Origin: Eumeta japonica
Taxonomy: Eukaryota > Arthropoda > Insecta > Lepidoptera > Psychidae
Length of the DNA: 64,000 nt
Assembly: GCA_005406025.1 (NCBI GenBank)
Contig: BGZK01000711.1
Location: 244,311 to 308,310, forward strand
Direction of reading: 5' to 3'
Below, one piece after another: positions 12,301 to 22,162 of this stretch (position 1 is the first letter of the stretch; each line of letters opens with the position of its first letter). Made by a program: the position numbers and the translations under genes. Below the pieces are notes generated by a model that saw only the letters and a list, made by a program, of their open reading frames with translations, was not told the origin of the DNA and did not search any database.

Positions 12301-15300
12301 TACAAACATTTCATCCTCAGCAACAAAACCGTCGTTTACGTCTTCGATCTCTTCTACAGAACTCTGTTCACTGTCTGAACTCTCCACTATTATCTAAAAG
12401 AGTAAAAGGTTTTCATGAGTAATAGCTCGCAAATAGCTATTGTGTGATGATTTTTTTTTATTGGTTCAAAGACTTACTCTTTTGTACTCTTTCTGGGGTT
12501 TTGGAGGTGCTCTTTTCACAGTGAGCTCATGTTGTGGCATATTTAGACCCACCATAGCCAGTACTGTTCCATCTAAACCCGTTATGTTAGGCCAACCAGT
12601 CCACACCTGTAACAGTTGATCGATGTAGGAATTTATATTGGTTAACTTAAAACAATAAAAGCGTCACGAAGTTACAATTAATATTTCTCTAGTGAAACAT
12701 TTTTTAAATGAAAATACTAATATGTTACATTAATAAAATTTTGAAAAGACTATGAGAATTATTATGGGATATAAAAATATGGATTAAAATGCAGTGCGAA
12801 ACTAACTTGATGCCGAACTGGAATGTCTGTTAGTGAATAGATGTCACGTTTAACTTCCTGAACAGTCTTTGTACCGGGGTACTTCAGAGGATAGTCCTTG
12901 TCCTCATGTTTTACATGTAAAACATAAGTGGATGTTAACCGTTCTGCTACTCTGAAAACATAATACAATACTAGTATCAGGTATTTATAGCATAATATAG
13001 TGTTTTATTATCACACTGCTAAAGCATAACTTCCTGTAATTTTTTGTTTCGGATTCAATTTACAAGTCCCCCACTCTGACTACGCAGGTTGAGGGCGGCT
13101 GACGATTACTATCAAAGATGCGGCGCGCCCGCACCCGATAGCTTAACATTCTGTCCAAGGCACAAAGCGAGTGGTTTATAATTTAAGTTAAAAACTGATT
13201 AGTCAATTCACATATTGTGGTCAGGGTTCAAATCCTATACCTTTTGGTTTACAGGCCACACTCTTAAGGACTTGACCAACATTGCACACTGCATTATAAT
13301 GCATAGTATTAAAAAAAGCACATTTATTATATTACTTTTATTTTAGTTATTATTTTCACCTTCATTTAGTTCATATATTTTATATTCTGTGTTATGTTTT
13401 CAGTAGAAATATTAGGCCAGGGATTTATTTTTCCAATTTTATAAGTAAAAAGTAGCAGTAAAATCTCTTTGGTTGTGCTGTTTGTATCTGGCTAGTTTTG
13501 ACACAATTAAATAGATAACATTAAAAAAAAATAATAATAAAAAGTAAAAAAGCGTCTTGACATTTTTCTATTGCTTTTTTGTCCACTAAAATGAATGAAT
13601 CAAATATAGAAATTAGATACATTTTGAAGTTTTATTACAAAAATAGGGAAATGCGACATAAGCCGCAAAAAAAATTTGTGACCTTTATGGACCTAATACA
13701 AGGGCGGTCAGAGTAGCACAAAACTGGTTCAAGCATACACAGTTCAGTAATTTTGATACAAAATATGAATCTGGCTGTGTTGTTGTGTGTGTGTTCAATT
13801 GTGGGTTGTGTGAAATGTGGGTTGAACTGATACAGATAAAGTCAATGTCATTTTGGAAAGAGTAGAGCAAGATCAGCATATTAGTTCTTATGTTGTGTTG
13901 ACCCATAAAAAGCTGGATATACAAAAAATACCTGATACTTGGGTTCTATACGAACTCACTGAAAGAAATCTAATGAATCATGTACTCATTTGTGATTCTT
14001 TATTGAAACATAATGAAATCGATCCATTTTTGAAATTGTCGATCACTGATGATGAAAAATGTATTACCTATGATAACAATGCCATAAAAGATCATGGACA
14101 AAAGACAAGCAAGCTTTACTTTAGCGAAACCAGGATTAACTCTCAATAAGTTGATGTTATGTGTATGAGGGCTGCTATTTATTTATTATTTAAGAAGTAA
14201 TTAAAACATTTAAAAATAAAACCCCTTTACTCTAGAATTACAGTTTATTTAATGTAACTGTCTATTGTTTTACCATCGTGGTGTCATTTTGAAAATTGCG
14301 TGTCTTCATCACCATGGATTTAACTTGTGCAAACTTTTGTATGATGATCTATTACGATTATGGGTGTGTGCTAACTCAAAAACAGTGCATCAATCAACTC
14401 ACTTCGATTTTTGGGGATGAAGCACCATCGAAAATCACTGTGTATCAGTGGTTTAGTGAGTTCAATTGTGGACAGTCTATGCTCACGGACGAAGTTAAAG
14501 AAGGTCATCCTAAATTGGTTGTTCTACCACAAAATATCGATGCTATGCGCGAACTAGCAAGTTCACATTGGATTCTGACCAATTTGAGAAATAACAAAAA
14601 CAAGCTAGTGTCGATTGGTGCAAAAAAATGAGAAAAAAAATAAAACTGATGCATCAAAACCTGTTCATCATATTTATACAGGAAATGAATTTTGGATCTA
14701 TGTGTATGACCTCAAAACTAAACAACAGTCAACGGTGTGGGTGTTCCAAGATGAGTCGTACCCAACAAAAGTGATTTGTACCTGTTTTTTCAGTATAAAT
14801 AGACATGTGGTTACAATGCCACTAAAGAATCGTAAAACGGTTAATTTGGAGTGGTACACGACCATTCGTTTGCCAGAAGTCTTTGAAGAAATAAGAAAGA
14901 ATAGCCGACAACGCAGAATCATTTTTTATTATGACAATGCTAGCTGTCAGACGTCGGCCGAAACAACCCGGTTTTTGGAAGGTCAAAAGATCGAATTGAC
15001 AGGTCAACCTCTGTACAGCCCCCAATTTGGCAACCAACGATTTCTAATTATTCCCAAGAGTGAAAAATAAATTAAATAGTCAACATTTTTCGAGCTGCTA
15101 AGAGGCCGTTGATGTGTTTAAAATGTATGTTTTGCAGATACCACAACCAGAATGGAAAAAGTGCTATAAAAGTTGGTTTCAGCAAATGTAAAAGTGCATT
15201 GATCATCATAGCTAATATTTTCAAATGCAAGAAACAATATTAAATGATAGATGTTTGTTTTTTTAGATATTCTGGACACTTAAATAGCAGCCCACGTATG

Positions 15301-18300
15301 GTGTGATTGGAAGGGCATTATTCACTATGAGCTTTTAGCATCAAGCAAAACCATCAATTTGGATCTCTACTGTCAAGAGCTGATGAGACTTAAACAAGAA
15401 TGAAATTAAAAATAACCGGAATTGATCAACAGAAAGGATGTGGTTTATTACCGTCATCACGCCAGACCACACACATCTTTAGCCACTCAGCAAATATTGA
15501 GAGTTTGATTGGAAAGTGTCAATGCATCCACCATATAGCCCTGACCTTGCATTAATCTGACCTTAGATTTATTTTCTCATTACATGAAAAAATAAGTAAG
15601 TGAACATATGAGTTTTATAAGAAAATTATAGTATTGACCATTATTGATATTAAATAAGATATTTGTGAAACATCATACCGATTAATTATTGTTACTGTAT
15701 TTTCTATGAAAAAAATAAATACTAAATAATACATGTATATAGGCACTAATTTACTTTAAACTTACTATATATATATATAACATAATCGTCAGATTTTTTT
15801 GTATCTCTAAATAAAGGGTCCTTTATTAAGTAATTACTTACAAGTATCATTTTACATTCCACATAGGAATTTAATGGAACAAAATCTTCTAAAATTATTT
15901 CACTTTTTTTGGCAACTATACTAAATGAAATTTTAATATGGCGTTATTTAAAATAATTGCTTTTAACAATTAAGTATAAATTATCTTAACTAAGAGGAAA
16001 AAATAAATTCAACTAAGTAGTTAAATTCTTCTGAATTATGTTATTGTAACTGGATATATAAGAATAAGCCAATAAAAGTGTTTTGTTTAGAACTATAAAA
16101 ATAATTAAACATTTGATATTTTTATTCTATATATCAGGTGAGACAATGGATTTTTTAAATATATTTCTTTTAATACATACTTTTATAAACATTTTTCTTT
16201 TTCTAAATTATGTAGTAACAATTTTTATGTAACAATATGTAACAATTTTTCTTGAATATTTGTTATAGTTATTGTTAGTTAAGGACGTTGATAAGTAAAG
16301 TTTATAACAATTAGAATGGATGCAATTATTAAAGTTTTCAAATAGTCTCTATGAAGTAAAATATTTTTTTATTTTGTTTAACAAGCATGCAATGTGAAAT
16401 ATAAATTACAGCTTCTAAATAATATATATTCGCATATATACTTATGCATATATACTCAATATACTATATTCATATAGTTTAAAACTTCATCAAAAATTTC
16501 TTTATGAAATTTCTCCTATAAAGTTATAATGCTATAATTCTCTCAAAGGCGTAAATAAGTAAAACAGTACAAACTATATATTTCAGTCAGAATTGTGACT
16601 ACTTACTACCACCGACTACGCGGCGCAAGAACTAGTTTCAGCATAATTATTCTCTTTTTTTTAAGAATTATTTATGTGGTTTTTCGAGGAATTTCATCAA
16701 ACCGGCTATATTCTTCTTTTGATCAAATATATTAACTAATTGCAAATATCTACTTATATATAAATAAAATTGATCATAAGGGTTTATTAAGGGGAAAATT
16801 AGCCATTCCTAAAAAATAAATAATTATTTATTTACTAGTTATTTCACACTCACTTCGGTACACATGAATTAAATCTGGCAACAATTGCGTCCTATTTCGA
16901 TCGCGCTCTCGATTTTGGGTCTAGTTTTGCAACTCATTCTGCTAAAATTAATTTATATCGATACACACTGATTGCGATATCAATATCAAATCCAATCGAT
17001 CCTCATACGGCATTTTGCTAATGATAAGTCGAAGCTGGATAAAAATTTCAACTTGTATCGCACCGGCATTGTATTGTAATGTTGACAAAAAAATTCAAAA
17101 CATCTAAAACCATGGACAGTTTTTTTTTAAATATTAATTAAAATAACTCGATTTAAGTTTATGTGTACTTGTCTTTGTTATTCCCTTCGACAACGGAAAA
17201 GTTTTCATAAATTCTTCTTCAATTGTGTTATCAATTAACATTGTAGTCCGACATTTTCTTTCTTGCATTGGTCATATCCATTAACGAGGTGTAAAAAACA
17301 GACTATTCTTTTTCGAGTCTCCTATGGAAACATTTTCATGTATCTTGTTTTAAGAGCCCTCTTAAAATCAGTTAAGGGTTACAGAAGATTATAAAAAAAT
17401 ACAAAAATAGTTAATATATAATTTTTTTTCACGTAACAAAAACATTTTTAACTATAAAAAAAATAAATGATAAATATCTTAAATTTTTATTGCAAAATTT
17501 TCATTTTTAAAGACGCTCATATACTTTTTTAATTTTCAAATGCATCTTTCAATGTTTTCAAGCAGCCTTCACATATTCATATTGAGAGTTAATTTATATT
17601 TTTATTTTCATTTTGTGTGTAGTGTATTTTTATCTATTACCTTACTTATTAAAAGAAAAAATATAATTAATACTTCTATTCTAACATGGGTTTGGATGCT
17701 GATCATTTTAAAGTGAAAGAATTTTTAGAATCTGTAATAGTACAAATATGCAGATGTAGACAAATGTTAGTAGTCTGTTTTATTCAGGGAGTTTATTATT
17801 AGGGGAAAAATTTTTAGAATTGGTTTAGTATTTCCATAGTAATATAATAAATGGCTTAAGTATGGAAATAAAACGAACAAATTACACACTCATTGTCCCT
17901 ATGCAAAATTTGATTATAATCTATTTAGGTTTTTTTCCACTAAATTGTATAAAACTTTTCTTTTCTTTTCTTTTTGCCAAGTATTAGAGTATGATTTATA
18001 CAATAAATCTAGATACAATTACAAATCCAATGACATCATTATCGTAATTTTCGGTCAGTCCTAGCCTGAACTTTCACAAATGGCACCTATAAACTATTCT
18101 ACTCGATAACAATCAAACTTAAAAACTTAATGACTTCAGGTCAATTTTGACTACCGGGCGACCACCAGTTATCAGTTACTTAGTTATGTATAATCAGCCT
18201 AAAAAGTCATAAAACAATATGCAACATTAAAAAATGTTGGGTTACATGACATTGTGGGGACATGATCAATATGCTGCAAATTAAAAAAACAAGAATTCTA

Positions 18301-21300
18301 AATAATAAAAACAGGAGACAGTATTTCGTTCATGCCAGTGAAACCTTTTGTACTCAATAGGTTTTATTGGGTACAAAATCGAACTTCTTCCATTGAATTC
18401 TGCATGCAGTGTTAATACACAATGTATTATCAAAAAATGCTGCAAGTGTACTTCACAATAAAATATCATCCGGCAGGACCTCTTTTCGACAGTGAACACC
18501 ACCATCTCCTTTTAGGAATGTACTTCAGTAGTATTCGTAAGAGAAATAAATATAAGAATCATAAATGCGAGTAGGATAACCAACATTCATTATTGTATTT
18601 AAAAATGTTGATCAACTTATTGGGTAAGTACATGATGTTGATATACTTTGCTATCATATATATAGTTTTAATTTCAGATGTTAACTACTTTCTTTGCTAA
18701 GTGTTAAATTAAAATTTAGATGTGATTACATAATTTATGTTTTAAATTTGTTCAAAGTTTTCACTTATCATTTTTCAAATATTCAATTTTTTTATTTCTT
18801 ATAAAACATATCCTTTATTCTATCTTAAGAAAAATCTAAATCATGCATTTTATTAGACATTTGAACATAATTGAATGACAAACACCCAGACGAATTTCAA
18901 ATTTAAAAAAGTTATGTAATATACTTAAATTTTGTATAATTAAGTTAAAGTTGTAACTATTGCATTTTATGATAAAAATAAAAAAAAAAAACCTTTTTAG
19001 GGTAAACTAAATGAGACTTTATATCAAGGTTTTCTTTATATCGAGTTTCATCATGTTGACTGTCCTGTTTCAACTAATTAACTGCCCCTTGTTATAAATT
19101 TCATTATTGATTGGTTGCTTACTCTCTAAATAAGTAAACATAAGATGTGTTTTTCTTTGCTTTGACATAAATCTGTAGTGATGACAAGGGCTTAATCATC
19201 TTGCTTTCGTGAGTCCCCAACTTCATTTTAGTGGGAAATCTGTGAAAAGTGGCACTATCAATCTTTTTTTTTTAGTATAATCCATGATTCAGATGTCATA
19301 GTGTTGGTGATTCATACATTTATGTAGTTTATTGCATTGTATCAATTAAAATAAATATAAGGATGTTTTGAACATGGTTTTTTATTCAAAAACCTAAAAT
19401 GAGCATAAAAAGCTATTGAAATATAACATATCAATATTGAGTCATGTAAACGCAAGTTGAAAATATATACAGACATAAGAGACTATAGGCAATGTACTGA
19501 TATCCTGATGTCCGGTACCAAGCAAATAAGATCGTTTCAGGCGTATCAAAAACTGGTATGGCATATTCAAAAGAATAATTATTTGATCTCAAACTAGATT
19601 TCCCTATACAATGGGTCATAAACAAAAATATACATATACATTATATAGATATCACAAATATGCATAAAATTATTACAGTAACATAGAGTAAATTACAATT
19701 CATGACATAAATGCTTGTTCCCCATAAAAATCAAACTCATGACCTCAACATGATCCTGCTCAATTTTTCAGAGCAAGATGTGACCATATGGCCATGGTTC
19801 TATGCAAGACATTGATTTAAATAAGGACAGTTTAAGCTTAATTTGAATTGAAATTATTATAACTTAGAAATGCAAGTTTAAATATAGCAATTTCCCAAGA
19901 TAAAAAATATTTGACTTTAGCAAGTTATTATTAATGAAACAAACCTATTTTATTTCTTTAATTACAGACTTCTATTCTATTTTTAATATATAATACTCAC
20001 TCATCATCTGCCATTAGTTCATCGGCAGCTTTCAATCTTAGAACAGTGTTACGAGGCAAATCTAAACTACCAAGAGTCGCAGATGATGTTGCTTTAGAAC
20101 CTCCTAGGCCAGCAATTTGTTGTTGACATATTGGTACACCACATACTGCTTCCAGGCGTTTCTTAAGATCACCTGTAATTGCAAGATACTAGATTTTATT
20201 CCTCTAAAATCAATTCATAATCAATTCCATTAATTTGAACATAAATATGTTTTAAATTATTTTGAGTAAACTTTTTTGATTTCAATATTGATTGAATTTA
20301 GTGATACATTAATAATAATAAATTAATGGGCTATCACAAAAACATGTACAATAACAAGACTAGAAAGAATGAAAAATTGTAAGTCATGAAATACATTCAA
20401 CTTATAAGATTTCGCCTGTCAATCTACTTATACAGTCTGTGGAGATTGCAACCCCAATCATATCATTACATCAAATACATGATTTTTCCTATAAAATGAC
20501 AACAATAGTGTAAAAGGAGCTGGAATATGGATGACTGTAACCAGACTGCCCAGAATATAAGTTAGTTAGTAGGAGCTGACACATCACGCCTCTCTTGAGT
20601 TACGATCATTTAAAATATTCAGAAAATGATTTATCATGAACTTTGCAATTACTTATCTACCAATATTAATAAATTATAAACAATTCAAACAGTTGTTGTT
20701 AAACATTTTTTATTAGGTATTAAAAAACACCAAAGTTTTGATGATTAACTTTGAAATAGTATTTGTATTTTTATATTCATATACTTGTATCTTTTAAAGT
20801 ACATTAGTTTTCATATTTATGTGAACTCACAACCTTACAGGTATTTTGCATTTTGCATATATCTTATTGAATTTATGTATCACAGCCTTACATGTATGTT
20901 TTGTGAACCGGCATGACTAAGGAAGATGTGTTACTTACTTAATAATATCAGCCTATTTTGCCAAATGGCTACAAACAATGATTTAAATAAACCCAAATAA
21001 AACTATTATAATATTTAGCAAACATTTAAAAGGTAAAGATTTGAAATTAAGCATTTTTTTTTAGTTTTCTATCCTCTAGTGTTGCAACTATGGCCTTGTA
21101 TTATGTGCATATTAAAGAAGTTGTACAAATCTACATTGTTTCATAAATGTTGACAGCACTCAAATTTGTTAAGTGTGCACCAAATACTTACTAACTGTGG
21201 CTGCAATTGGCATTACAACGTCATGCATTTTATTATTGTAATTAACGTGCAGCTCTACCAGATCTGAAGAATTATTTCTAAGTGATGAAGTAGATGCACT

Positions 21301-22162
21301 ACTTTCTTCTCGATCTGAAATATGAAGTTTCATTAAAATATGTGATATGATTAAATTTAAACAGCAACATTATTGAAAATTAATATAAAAACATAATTTA
21401 ACTAATTCACCTGGGGGTCGAGTTTTTGGAGTTATCACAGATATATCATTATCTATCATTTTAACATCATGAGTTTCAAGATTTACAGATGAATTGCTAT
21501 CTTGAGGCATCACTCTATTGATGGCTGACTGGAAATTTAAAAAAGTCAGGTATCATCTGCGTTTTAATTAAAATAAAAAGGGTGATAAAACAGCCATAAT
21601 TCCAAGCAAAGGAATGACTTACAAGTAGATTCCAATTCGACTCTTCAAGATGATATATAGCCTCAGCAACATCTTCGATAGCAGTGATACCCTACAAAAC
21701 ATCCAATATTTTGAAAATTAATAAGCATATTTAATGTCCAAACAAAAGAAAACTATACTATAATGTTTTCCTGTATTGTATAAGATTATTCCGTTGTACT
21801 ACGTATAAGTTGGATGGCAATAACCTTGTGATTACTACTGGACGAGAAATCAAATGACTCGACACAAAGGATAGAAAACAAAGATATATTCTAACTAAAT
21901 AAATTACGTGAAACATGCAAAACACAGATGAGTAAAGTTAATACACGTACATTTATTAAAAATATACTTCAGTTAATAATAAAGAGCAATATTACGTTAT
22001 ATTCTGCGAGATTAGTGCGACTAATGGTGAATGTTTTTGATGACAAATATTCTGTTTTACAATGAAATTTATTTAAGGTCATTAATATGTGAAAATAAAG
22101 AAAAAAAGTAACAGTTAATATACCTGAAAATTTGCCAGAATTTCCTCCCTATTTTCGGCCAT
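279..22162 (-). CDS. Faf1: FAS-associated factor 1 (FAF1/caspar), complete 16-exon gene
   Basis: Ubiquitin-binding adaptor. In this family FAF1 couples ubiquitylated clients to the AAA ATPase p97/VCP, and the fly orthologue caspar restrains Relish/IMD immune signalling. Coding exons in order: 22162-22124, 21691-21623, 21528-21411, 21314-21192, 20172-20001, 12951-12807, 12606-12478, 12393-12267, 10985-10840, 8597-8443, 6597-6461, 6081-5919, 4133-4037, 2885-2745, 815-738, 359-279. All introns are GT-AG, all phases agree, and the sum is 1920 nt (639 residues plus TGA); human FAF1 is about 650. Visible domains: UBA about 1-47 (start MAENREEILANFQ), two ubiquitin-like folds about 95-173 and 175-250, an acidic Ser/Glu linker about 266-300, UAS (thioredoxin-like) about 310-475, a charged helix about 480-545, UBX about 555-639 ending LYPQETLMLEER. 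I see no stop or frameshift, so the gene looks functional. Identification comes from recalled family sequence, not a search. Confidence 0.93.
738..815 (-). CDS. Faf1: Faf1 coding exon 15 (UBX core)
   Basis: 78 nt, phase 0 to 0. Encodes MLLDFLASKGYPQDTYKVLS then SWPRRD. The last motif sits where most UBX domains carry the Phe-Pro-Arg p97-contact loop; here Trp precedes Pro-Arg. Confidence 0.92.
816..2744. other. Faf1 intron 14
   Basis: AT-rich intron. The first 1.1 kb shows nothing recognisable. A GC-richer patch at about 1970-2120 precedes the HTH-like coding relic described at 2253-2431. Confidence 0.6.
2253..2431 (+). pseudogene. Relic of a helix-turn-helix coding exon (DUF4817-like)
   Basis: On the strand opposite Faf1, one frame reads FTANEYANMIDCWEVCRGD, an in-frame stop, then KVYSETYSDRQQPVSPQVIL and a few more residues, ending LFE at a good donor (GAG|GTGAGT). 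The pattern of Glu-x-x-x-Met, small-residue/Ala, Tyr and Arg-x-x-Pro resembles the short N-terminal HTH domain found in many arthropod uncharacterised and transposon-linked proteins (DUF4817 type). The stop and its position inside an intron suggest a decayed transposon exon. Family assignment is by memory and tentative. Confidence 0.38.
2745..2885 (-). CDS. Faf1: Faf1 coding exon 14 (start of UBX domain)
   Basis: 141 nt, phase 0 to 0. Encodes a Pro/Ala linker then VARIRVRLPPPHTDYLERRF, the first two UBX strands. It is a GC-rich island; the codons, not length or composition, identify the strand. The donor is TTAGCG|GTAAGTC. Confidence 0.92.
2886..4036. other. Faf1 intron 13 with two adjacent hairpins
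   Basis: AT-rich intron without coding signal. It holds two back-to-back imperfect hairpins, described at 3811-3898. Confidence 0.6.
3811..3898. repeat. Pair of tandem hairpins
   Basis: Stem 1 pairs 3811-3826 with 3833-3848 (15 of 16 positions). Stem 2 pairs 3857-3871 with 3884-3898 (14 of 15) around a 12-nt loop. A short ACTT tandem joins them. Such stems are common at ends of small transposons; no TSD was found. Confidence 0.6.
4037..4133 (-). CDS. Faf1: Faf1 coding exon 13 (charged helix)
   Basis: 97 nt, phase 2 to 0. Encodes an uninterrupted Lys/Glu/Arg/Gln helix (AKEEVKKQQELERNQELAK...), predicted coiled coil between UAS and UBX. Confidence 0.88.
4134..5918. other. Faf1 intron 12
   Basis: About 1.8 kb of AT-rich sequence. 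Short open stretches at 4192-4377 and 5062-5253 have no recognisable product. No repeat structure was identified. Confidence 0.55.
5919..6081 (-). CDS. Faf1: Faf1 coding exon 12 (end of UAS, charged helix)
   Basis: 163 nt, phase 1 to 2. Encodes VSELVGMLVEAVDRFGQFRH then a charged helix ending VKREQDEAYQLSLEADR, a near-universal FAF1/FAF2 signature. Confidence 0.93.
6082..6460. other. Faf1 intron 11
   Basis: A 379-nt intron whose only notable content is the perfect hairpin at 6259-6315. Confidence 0.6.
6259..6315. repeat. Perfect 27-bp hairpin with 3-nt loop
   Basis: The arm at 6259-6285 is an exact inverted copy of 6289-6315, closed by GTA. The arm core contains GGTAGATTTTTTTCAG. It would fold as a very stable stem in the Faf1 pre-mRNA or in a transcript from either strand. 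Confidence 0.85.
6461..6597 (-). CDS. Faf1: Faf1 coding exon 11 (UAS)
   Basis: 137 nt, phase 2 to 1. Encodes ...ALGPVASMTVRSIPVERLP then ALVIIMRVRSNTEIYSVING. It is clearly GC-richer than its introns. Confidence 0.92.
7719..7789. repeat. 26-bp near-perfect inverted repeat
   Basis: Arm 7719-7744 pairs with 7764-7789 at 25 of 26 positions across a 19-nt A-rich loop. The left arm and its flank share the words TCCACCAG and AGGAGTRTTAAAA with the hairpin at 38761-38834, so both probably come from the same retroposon or MITE tail. Confidence 0.7.
7870..8043. mobile_element. MITE, copy 1 of a family with a copy at 41.8 kb
   Basis: Terminal inverted repeats of about 27 bp: left ACAACGCACAAAATTTTGCC, and an inverted right end from TTCACAGCGGCAGAG to GCATTGTAC. 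The interior shares CCCGCGTTCCTATTTTA with the copy at 41841-42000. About 175 bp and non-coding. Superfamily not determined. Confidence 0.65.
8443..8597 (-). CDS. Faf1: Faf1 coding exon 10 (UAS core)
   Basis: 155 nt, phase 0 to 2. Encodes RKLLGVYLHHEQSVLTNVFC followed by an AQLLGCETVL helix and VVYGWDLTYPDN, the conserved UAS centre. Confidence 0.92.
9215..9890. mobile_element. 676-bp MITE-like element
   Basis: The left end TTCCACTAAGCGTTCACAAT is matched in inverted form at the right end (GAGCGCTTAGTGGAA), about 24 bp with three mismatches. Subterminal Cys/His-free GC-richer sequence and motifs such as CTCACAACAA recur at both ends. A short splice-bounded open segment lies inside at 9391-9453. 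Likely a non-autonomous derivative of a cut-and-paste transposon; the superfamily is uncertain. Confidence 0.6.
9391..9453 (+). pseudogene. Possible mini-exon inside the MITE
   Basis: A short open segment preceded by a pyrimidine tract and TTTCAG and followed by GACAG|GTAAAT reads WELLEAEKVETGRCSTYGDR. It may be a leftover exon of the parent element's gene. It is too short to identify. Confidence 0.3.
10840..10985 (-). CDS. Faf1: Faf1 coding exon 9 (start of UAS domain)
   Basis: 146 nt, phase 1 to 0. Encodes EDEALGCIEFAQHFRARYG and FFEGSLQDAIKES, the opening of the UAS domain. The donor is AAAGAT|GTTAGTA. Confidence 0.92.
10986..12266. other. Faf1 intron 8
   Basis: AT-rich. An open stretch at 11506-11790 (94 codons) has low-complexity, basic composition and no recognised domain, so it is not called as a gene. 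Confidence 0.55.
12267..12393 (-). CDS. Faf1: Faf1 coding exon 8 (acidic linker)
   Basis: 127 nt, phase 0 to 1. Encodes ESSDSEQSSVEEIEDVNDG, an acidic serine-rich linker with several casein-kinase-2-like sites, then EMFVDLVRSERLQPL, which leads into the UAS domain. Confidence 0.9.
12478..12606 (-). CDS. Faf1: Faf1 coding exon 7
   Basis: 129 nt, phase 0 to 0. Begins VWTGWPNITGLDGTVLAMVG, finishing the second ubiquitin-like fold, then a basic Pro/Lys linker. The donor is AAAAGA|GTAAGTC. Confidence 0.9.
12807..12951 (-). CDS. Faf1: Faf1 coding exon 6 (second ubiquitin-like domain)
   Basis: 145 nt, phase 2 to 0. Encodes ERLTSTYVLHVKHED... through DIYSLTDIPVRHQ, a hallmark stretch of FAF1. It is separated from exon 5 by a 7 kb intron that has taken up most of the gene's transposons. 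Confidence 0.92.
13130..13270 (+). mobile_element. tRNA-derived SINE-like segment
   Basis: GGTTCAAATCC at 13225-13235 is a canonical RNA polymerase III B box. An A-box-like AAGCGAGTGG lies about 60 nt upstream, too far for a tRNA gene but usual in SINEs. No cloverleaf can be drawn. Confidence 0.4.
14166..15296 (+). mobile_element. Younger mariner inserted in the older copy
   Basis: Terminal inverted repeats: TGAGGGCTGCTATTTAT at the left and the inverse of CGTGGGCTGCTATTTAA at the right, each bordered by TA (14164-14165 and 15297-15298), the mariner target duplication. The transposase N-terminus (FCMMIYYDYGCVLTQKQCIN, FGDEAPSKITVYQWFSEF) starts near 14314. A second segment has EFWIYVYDLKTKQQSTVWVF, WYTTIRLPEVFEEIRKNSRQ and YDNASCQT. 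The region between the HTH part and EFWIY is deleted. The first catalytic Asp is Asn (TGNEFW), and the third is lost (SPQFG). Non-autonomous. Confidence 0.88.
14314..15070 (+). pseudogene. Mariner transposase, internally deleted
   Basis: Two overlapping open segments, 14314-14631 and 14615-15070, in different frames encode the HTH half and the catalytic half of a mariner transposase. About one third of the normal roughly 345 residues is missing between them. A C-terminal scrap reading PQPEWKKCYKSWFQQ follows in another frame near 15135-15190. Confidence 0.85.
19730..19810 (-). mobile_element. Minus-strand tRNA-derived SINE-like segment
   Basis: Read on the minus strand, ATGGCCATATGGTCACATC resembles an A box and GAGGTCATGAGTTTGATTTT a degraded B box about 40 nt on. 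Weak evidence; no full tRNA fold. Confidence 0.33.
20001..20172 (-). CDS. Faf1: Faf1 coding exon 5 (end of first ubiquitin-like domain)
   Basis: 172 nt, phase 1 to 2. Encodes DLKKRLEAVCGVPICQQQ, the ubiquitin-like helix and following strand, then LGSLDLPRNTVLRLKAADEL. The donor GTGAGT is preceded by an acidic ADDE. Confidence 0.9.
20173..21191. other. Faf1 intron 4
   Basis: About 1 kb of AT-rich intron without recognisable features. Confidence 0.55.
21192..21314 (-). CDS. Faf1: Faf1 coding exon 4 (first ubiquitin-like domain)
   Basis: 123 nt, phase 1 to 1. Encodes a Ser-rich stretch and then the first strands of a ubiquitin-like fold, DLVELHVNYNNKMHDVV. The donor GTAAGTA was preferred over an upstream GTTAGT because only it keeps frame into exon 5. 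Confidence 0.9.
21411..21528 (-). CDS. Faf1: Faf1 coding exon 3
   Basis: 118 nt, phase 0 to 1. Begins SAINRVMPQ, the end of the UBA domain (human AAINGVIPQ), then a Ser/Asp-rich linker. The donor is CCCCCAG|GTGAAT. Confidence 0.9.
21623..21691 (-). CDS. Faf1: Faf1 coding exon 2 (UBA core)
   Basis: 69 nt, phase 0 to 0, entered after TTTTGTAG and left at CTT|GTAAGTC. Encodes GITAIEDVAEAIYHLEESNW..., the three-helix UBA core that binds ubiquitin. Confidence 0.92.
21692..22123. other. Faf1 intron 1
   Basis: 432-nt AT-rich intron between UBA exons 1 and 2; nothing else seen. Confidence 0.6.
22124..22162 (-). CDS. Faf1: Faf1 coding exon 1 (start of UBA)
   Basis: Encodes 13 residues, MAENREEILANFQ, and ends at CAG|GTATAT in phase 0. 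The ATG is chosen because this N-terminus matches FAF1/caspar proteins and joins in frame to the rest of the UBA domain. Confidence 0.92.

Larger units (their letters stand above)
13591..15590 (+). mobile_element. Older mariner copy, split by a younger mariner
   Basis: Mariner (Tc1/mariner, DD34D) transposase relic. The left part runs from an ATG at 13591 (NIEIRYILKFYYKNREMRHK) through DKVNVILERVEQDQHISSY and TWVLYELTERNLMNHVLICD to about 14165. The right part resumes at 15297 with WCDWKGIIHYELLASSKTIN, then an AxPHTSLAT-like stretch and HPPYSPDLA, and fades by about 15590. The two halves belong to the same protein line and are interrupted only by the 1.13 kb insertion at 14166-15296. Several stops and frameshifts are present, and the first catalytic region reads ITDDEKCITY. 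It is dead, and terminal repeats were not located. Confidence 0.8.
12952..20000. other. Faf1 intron 5 (7 kb)
   Basis: The largest intron of the gene. It holds a SINE-like B box at 13225, two nested mariner elements at 13.59-15.59 kb and a minus-strand SINE-like segment at 19.73-19.81 kb. From about 15.6 to 19.7 kb I see only AT-rich sequence with short TA-dinucleotide patches (about 16400-16490). Confidence 0.6.

Noticed and set aside
18281..18505. 74-codon minus-strand open frame in the large Faf1 intron
   Set aside because: No domain recognised; composition fits a decayed repeat, but I could not assign it to a family.
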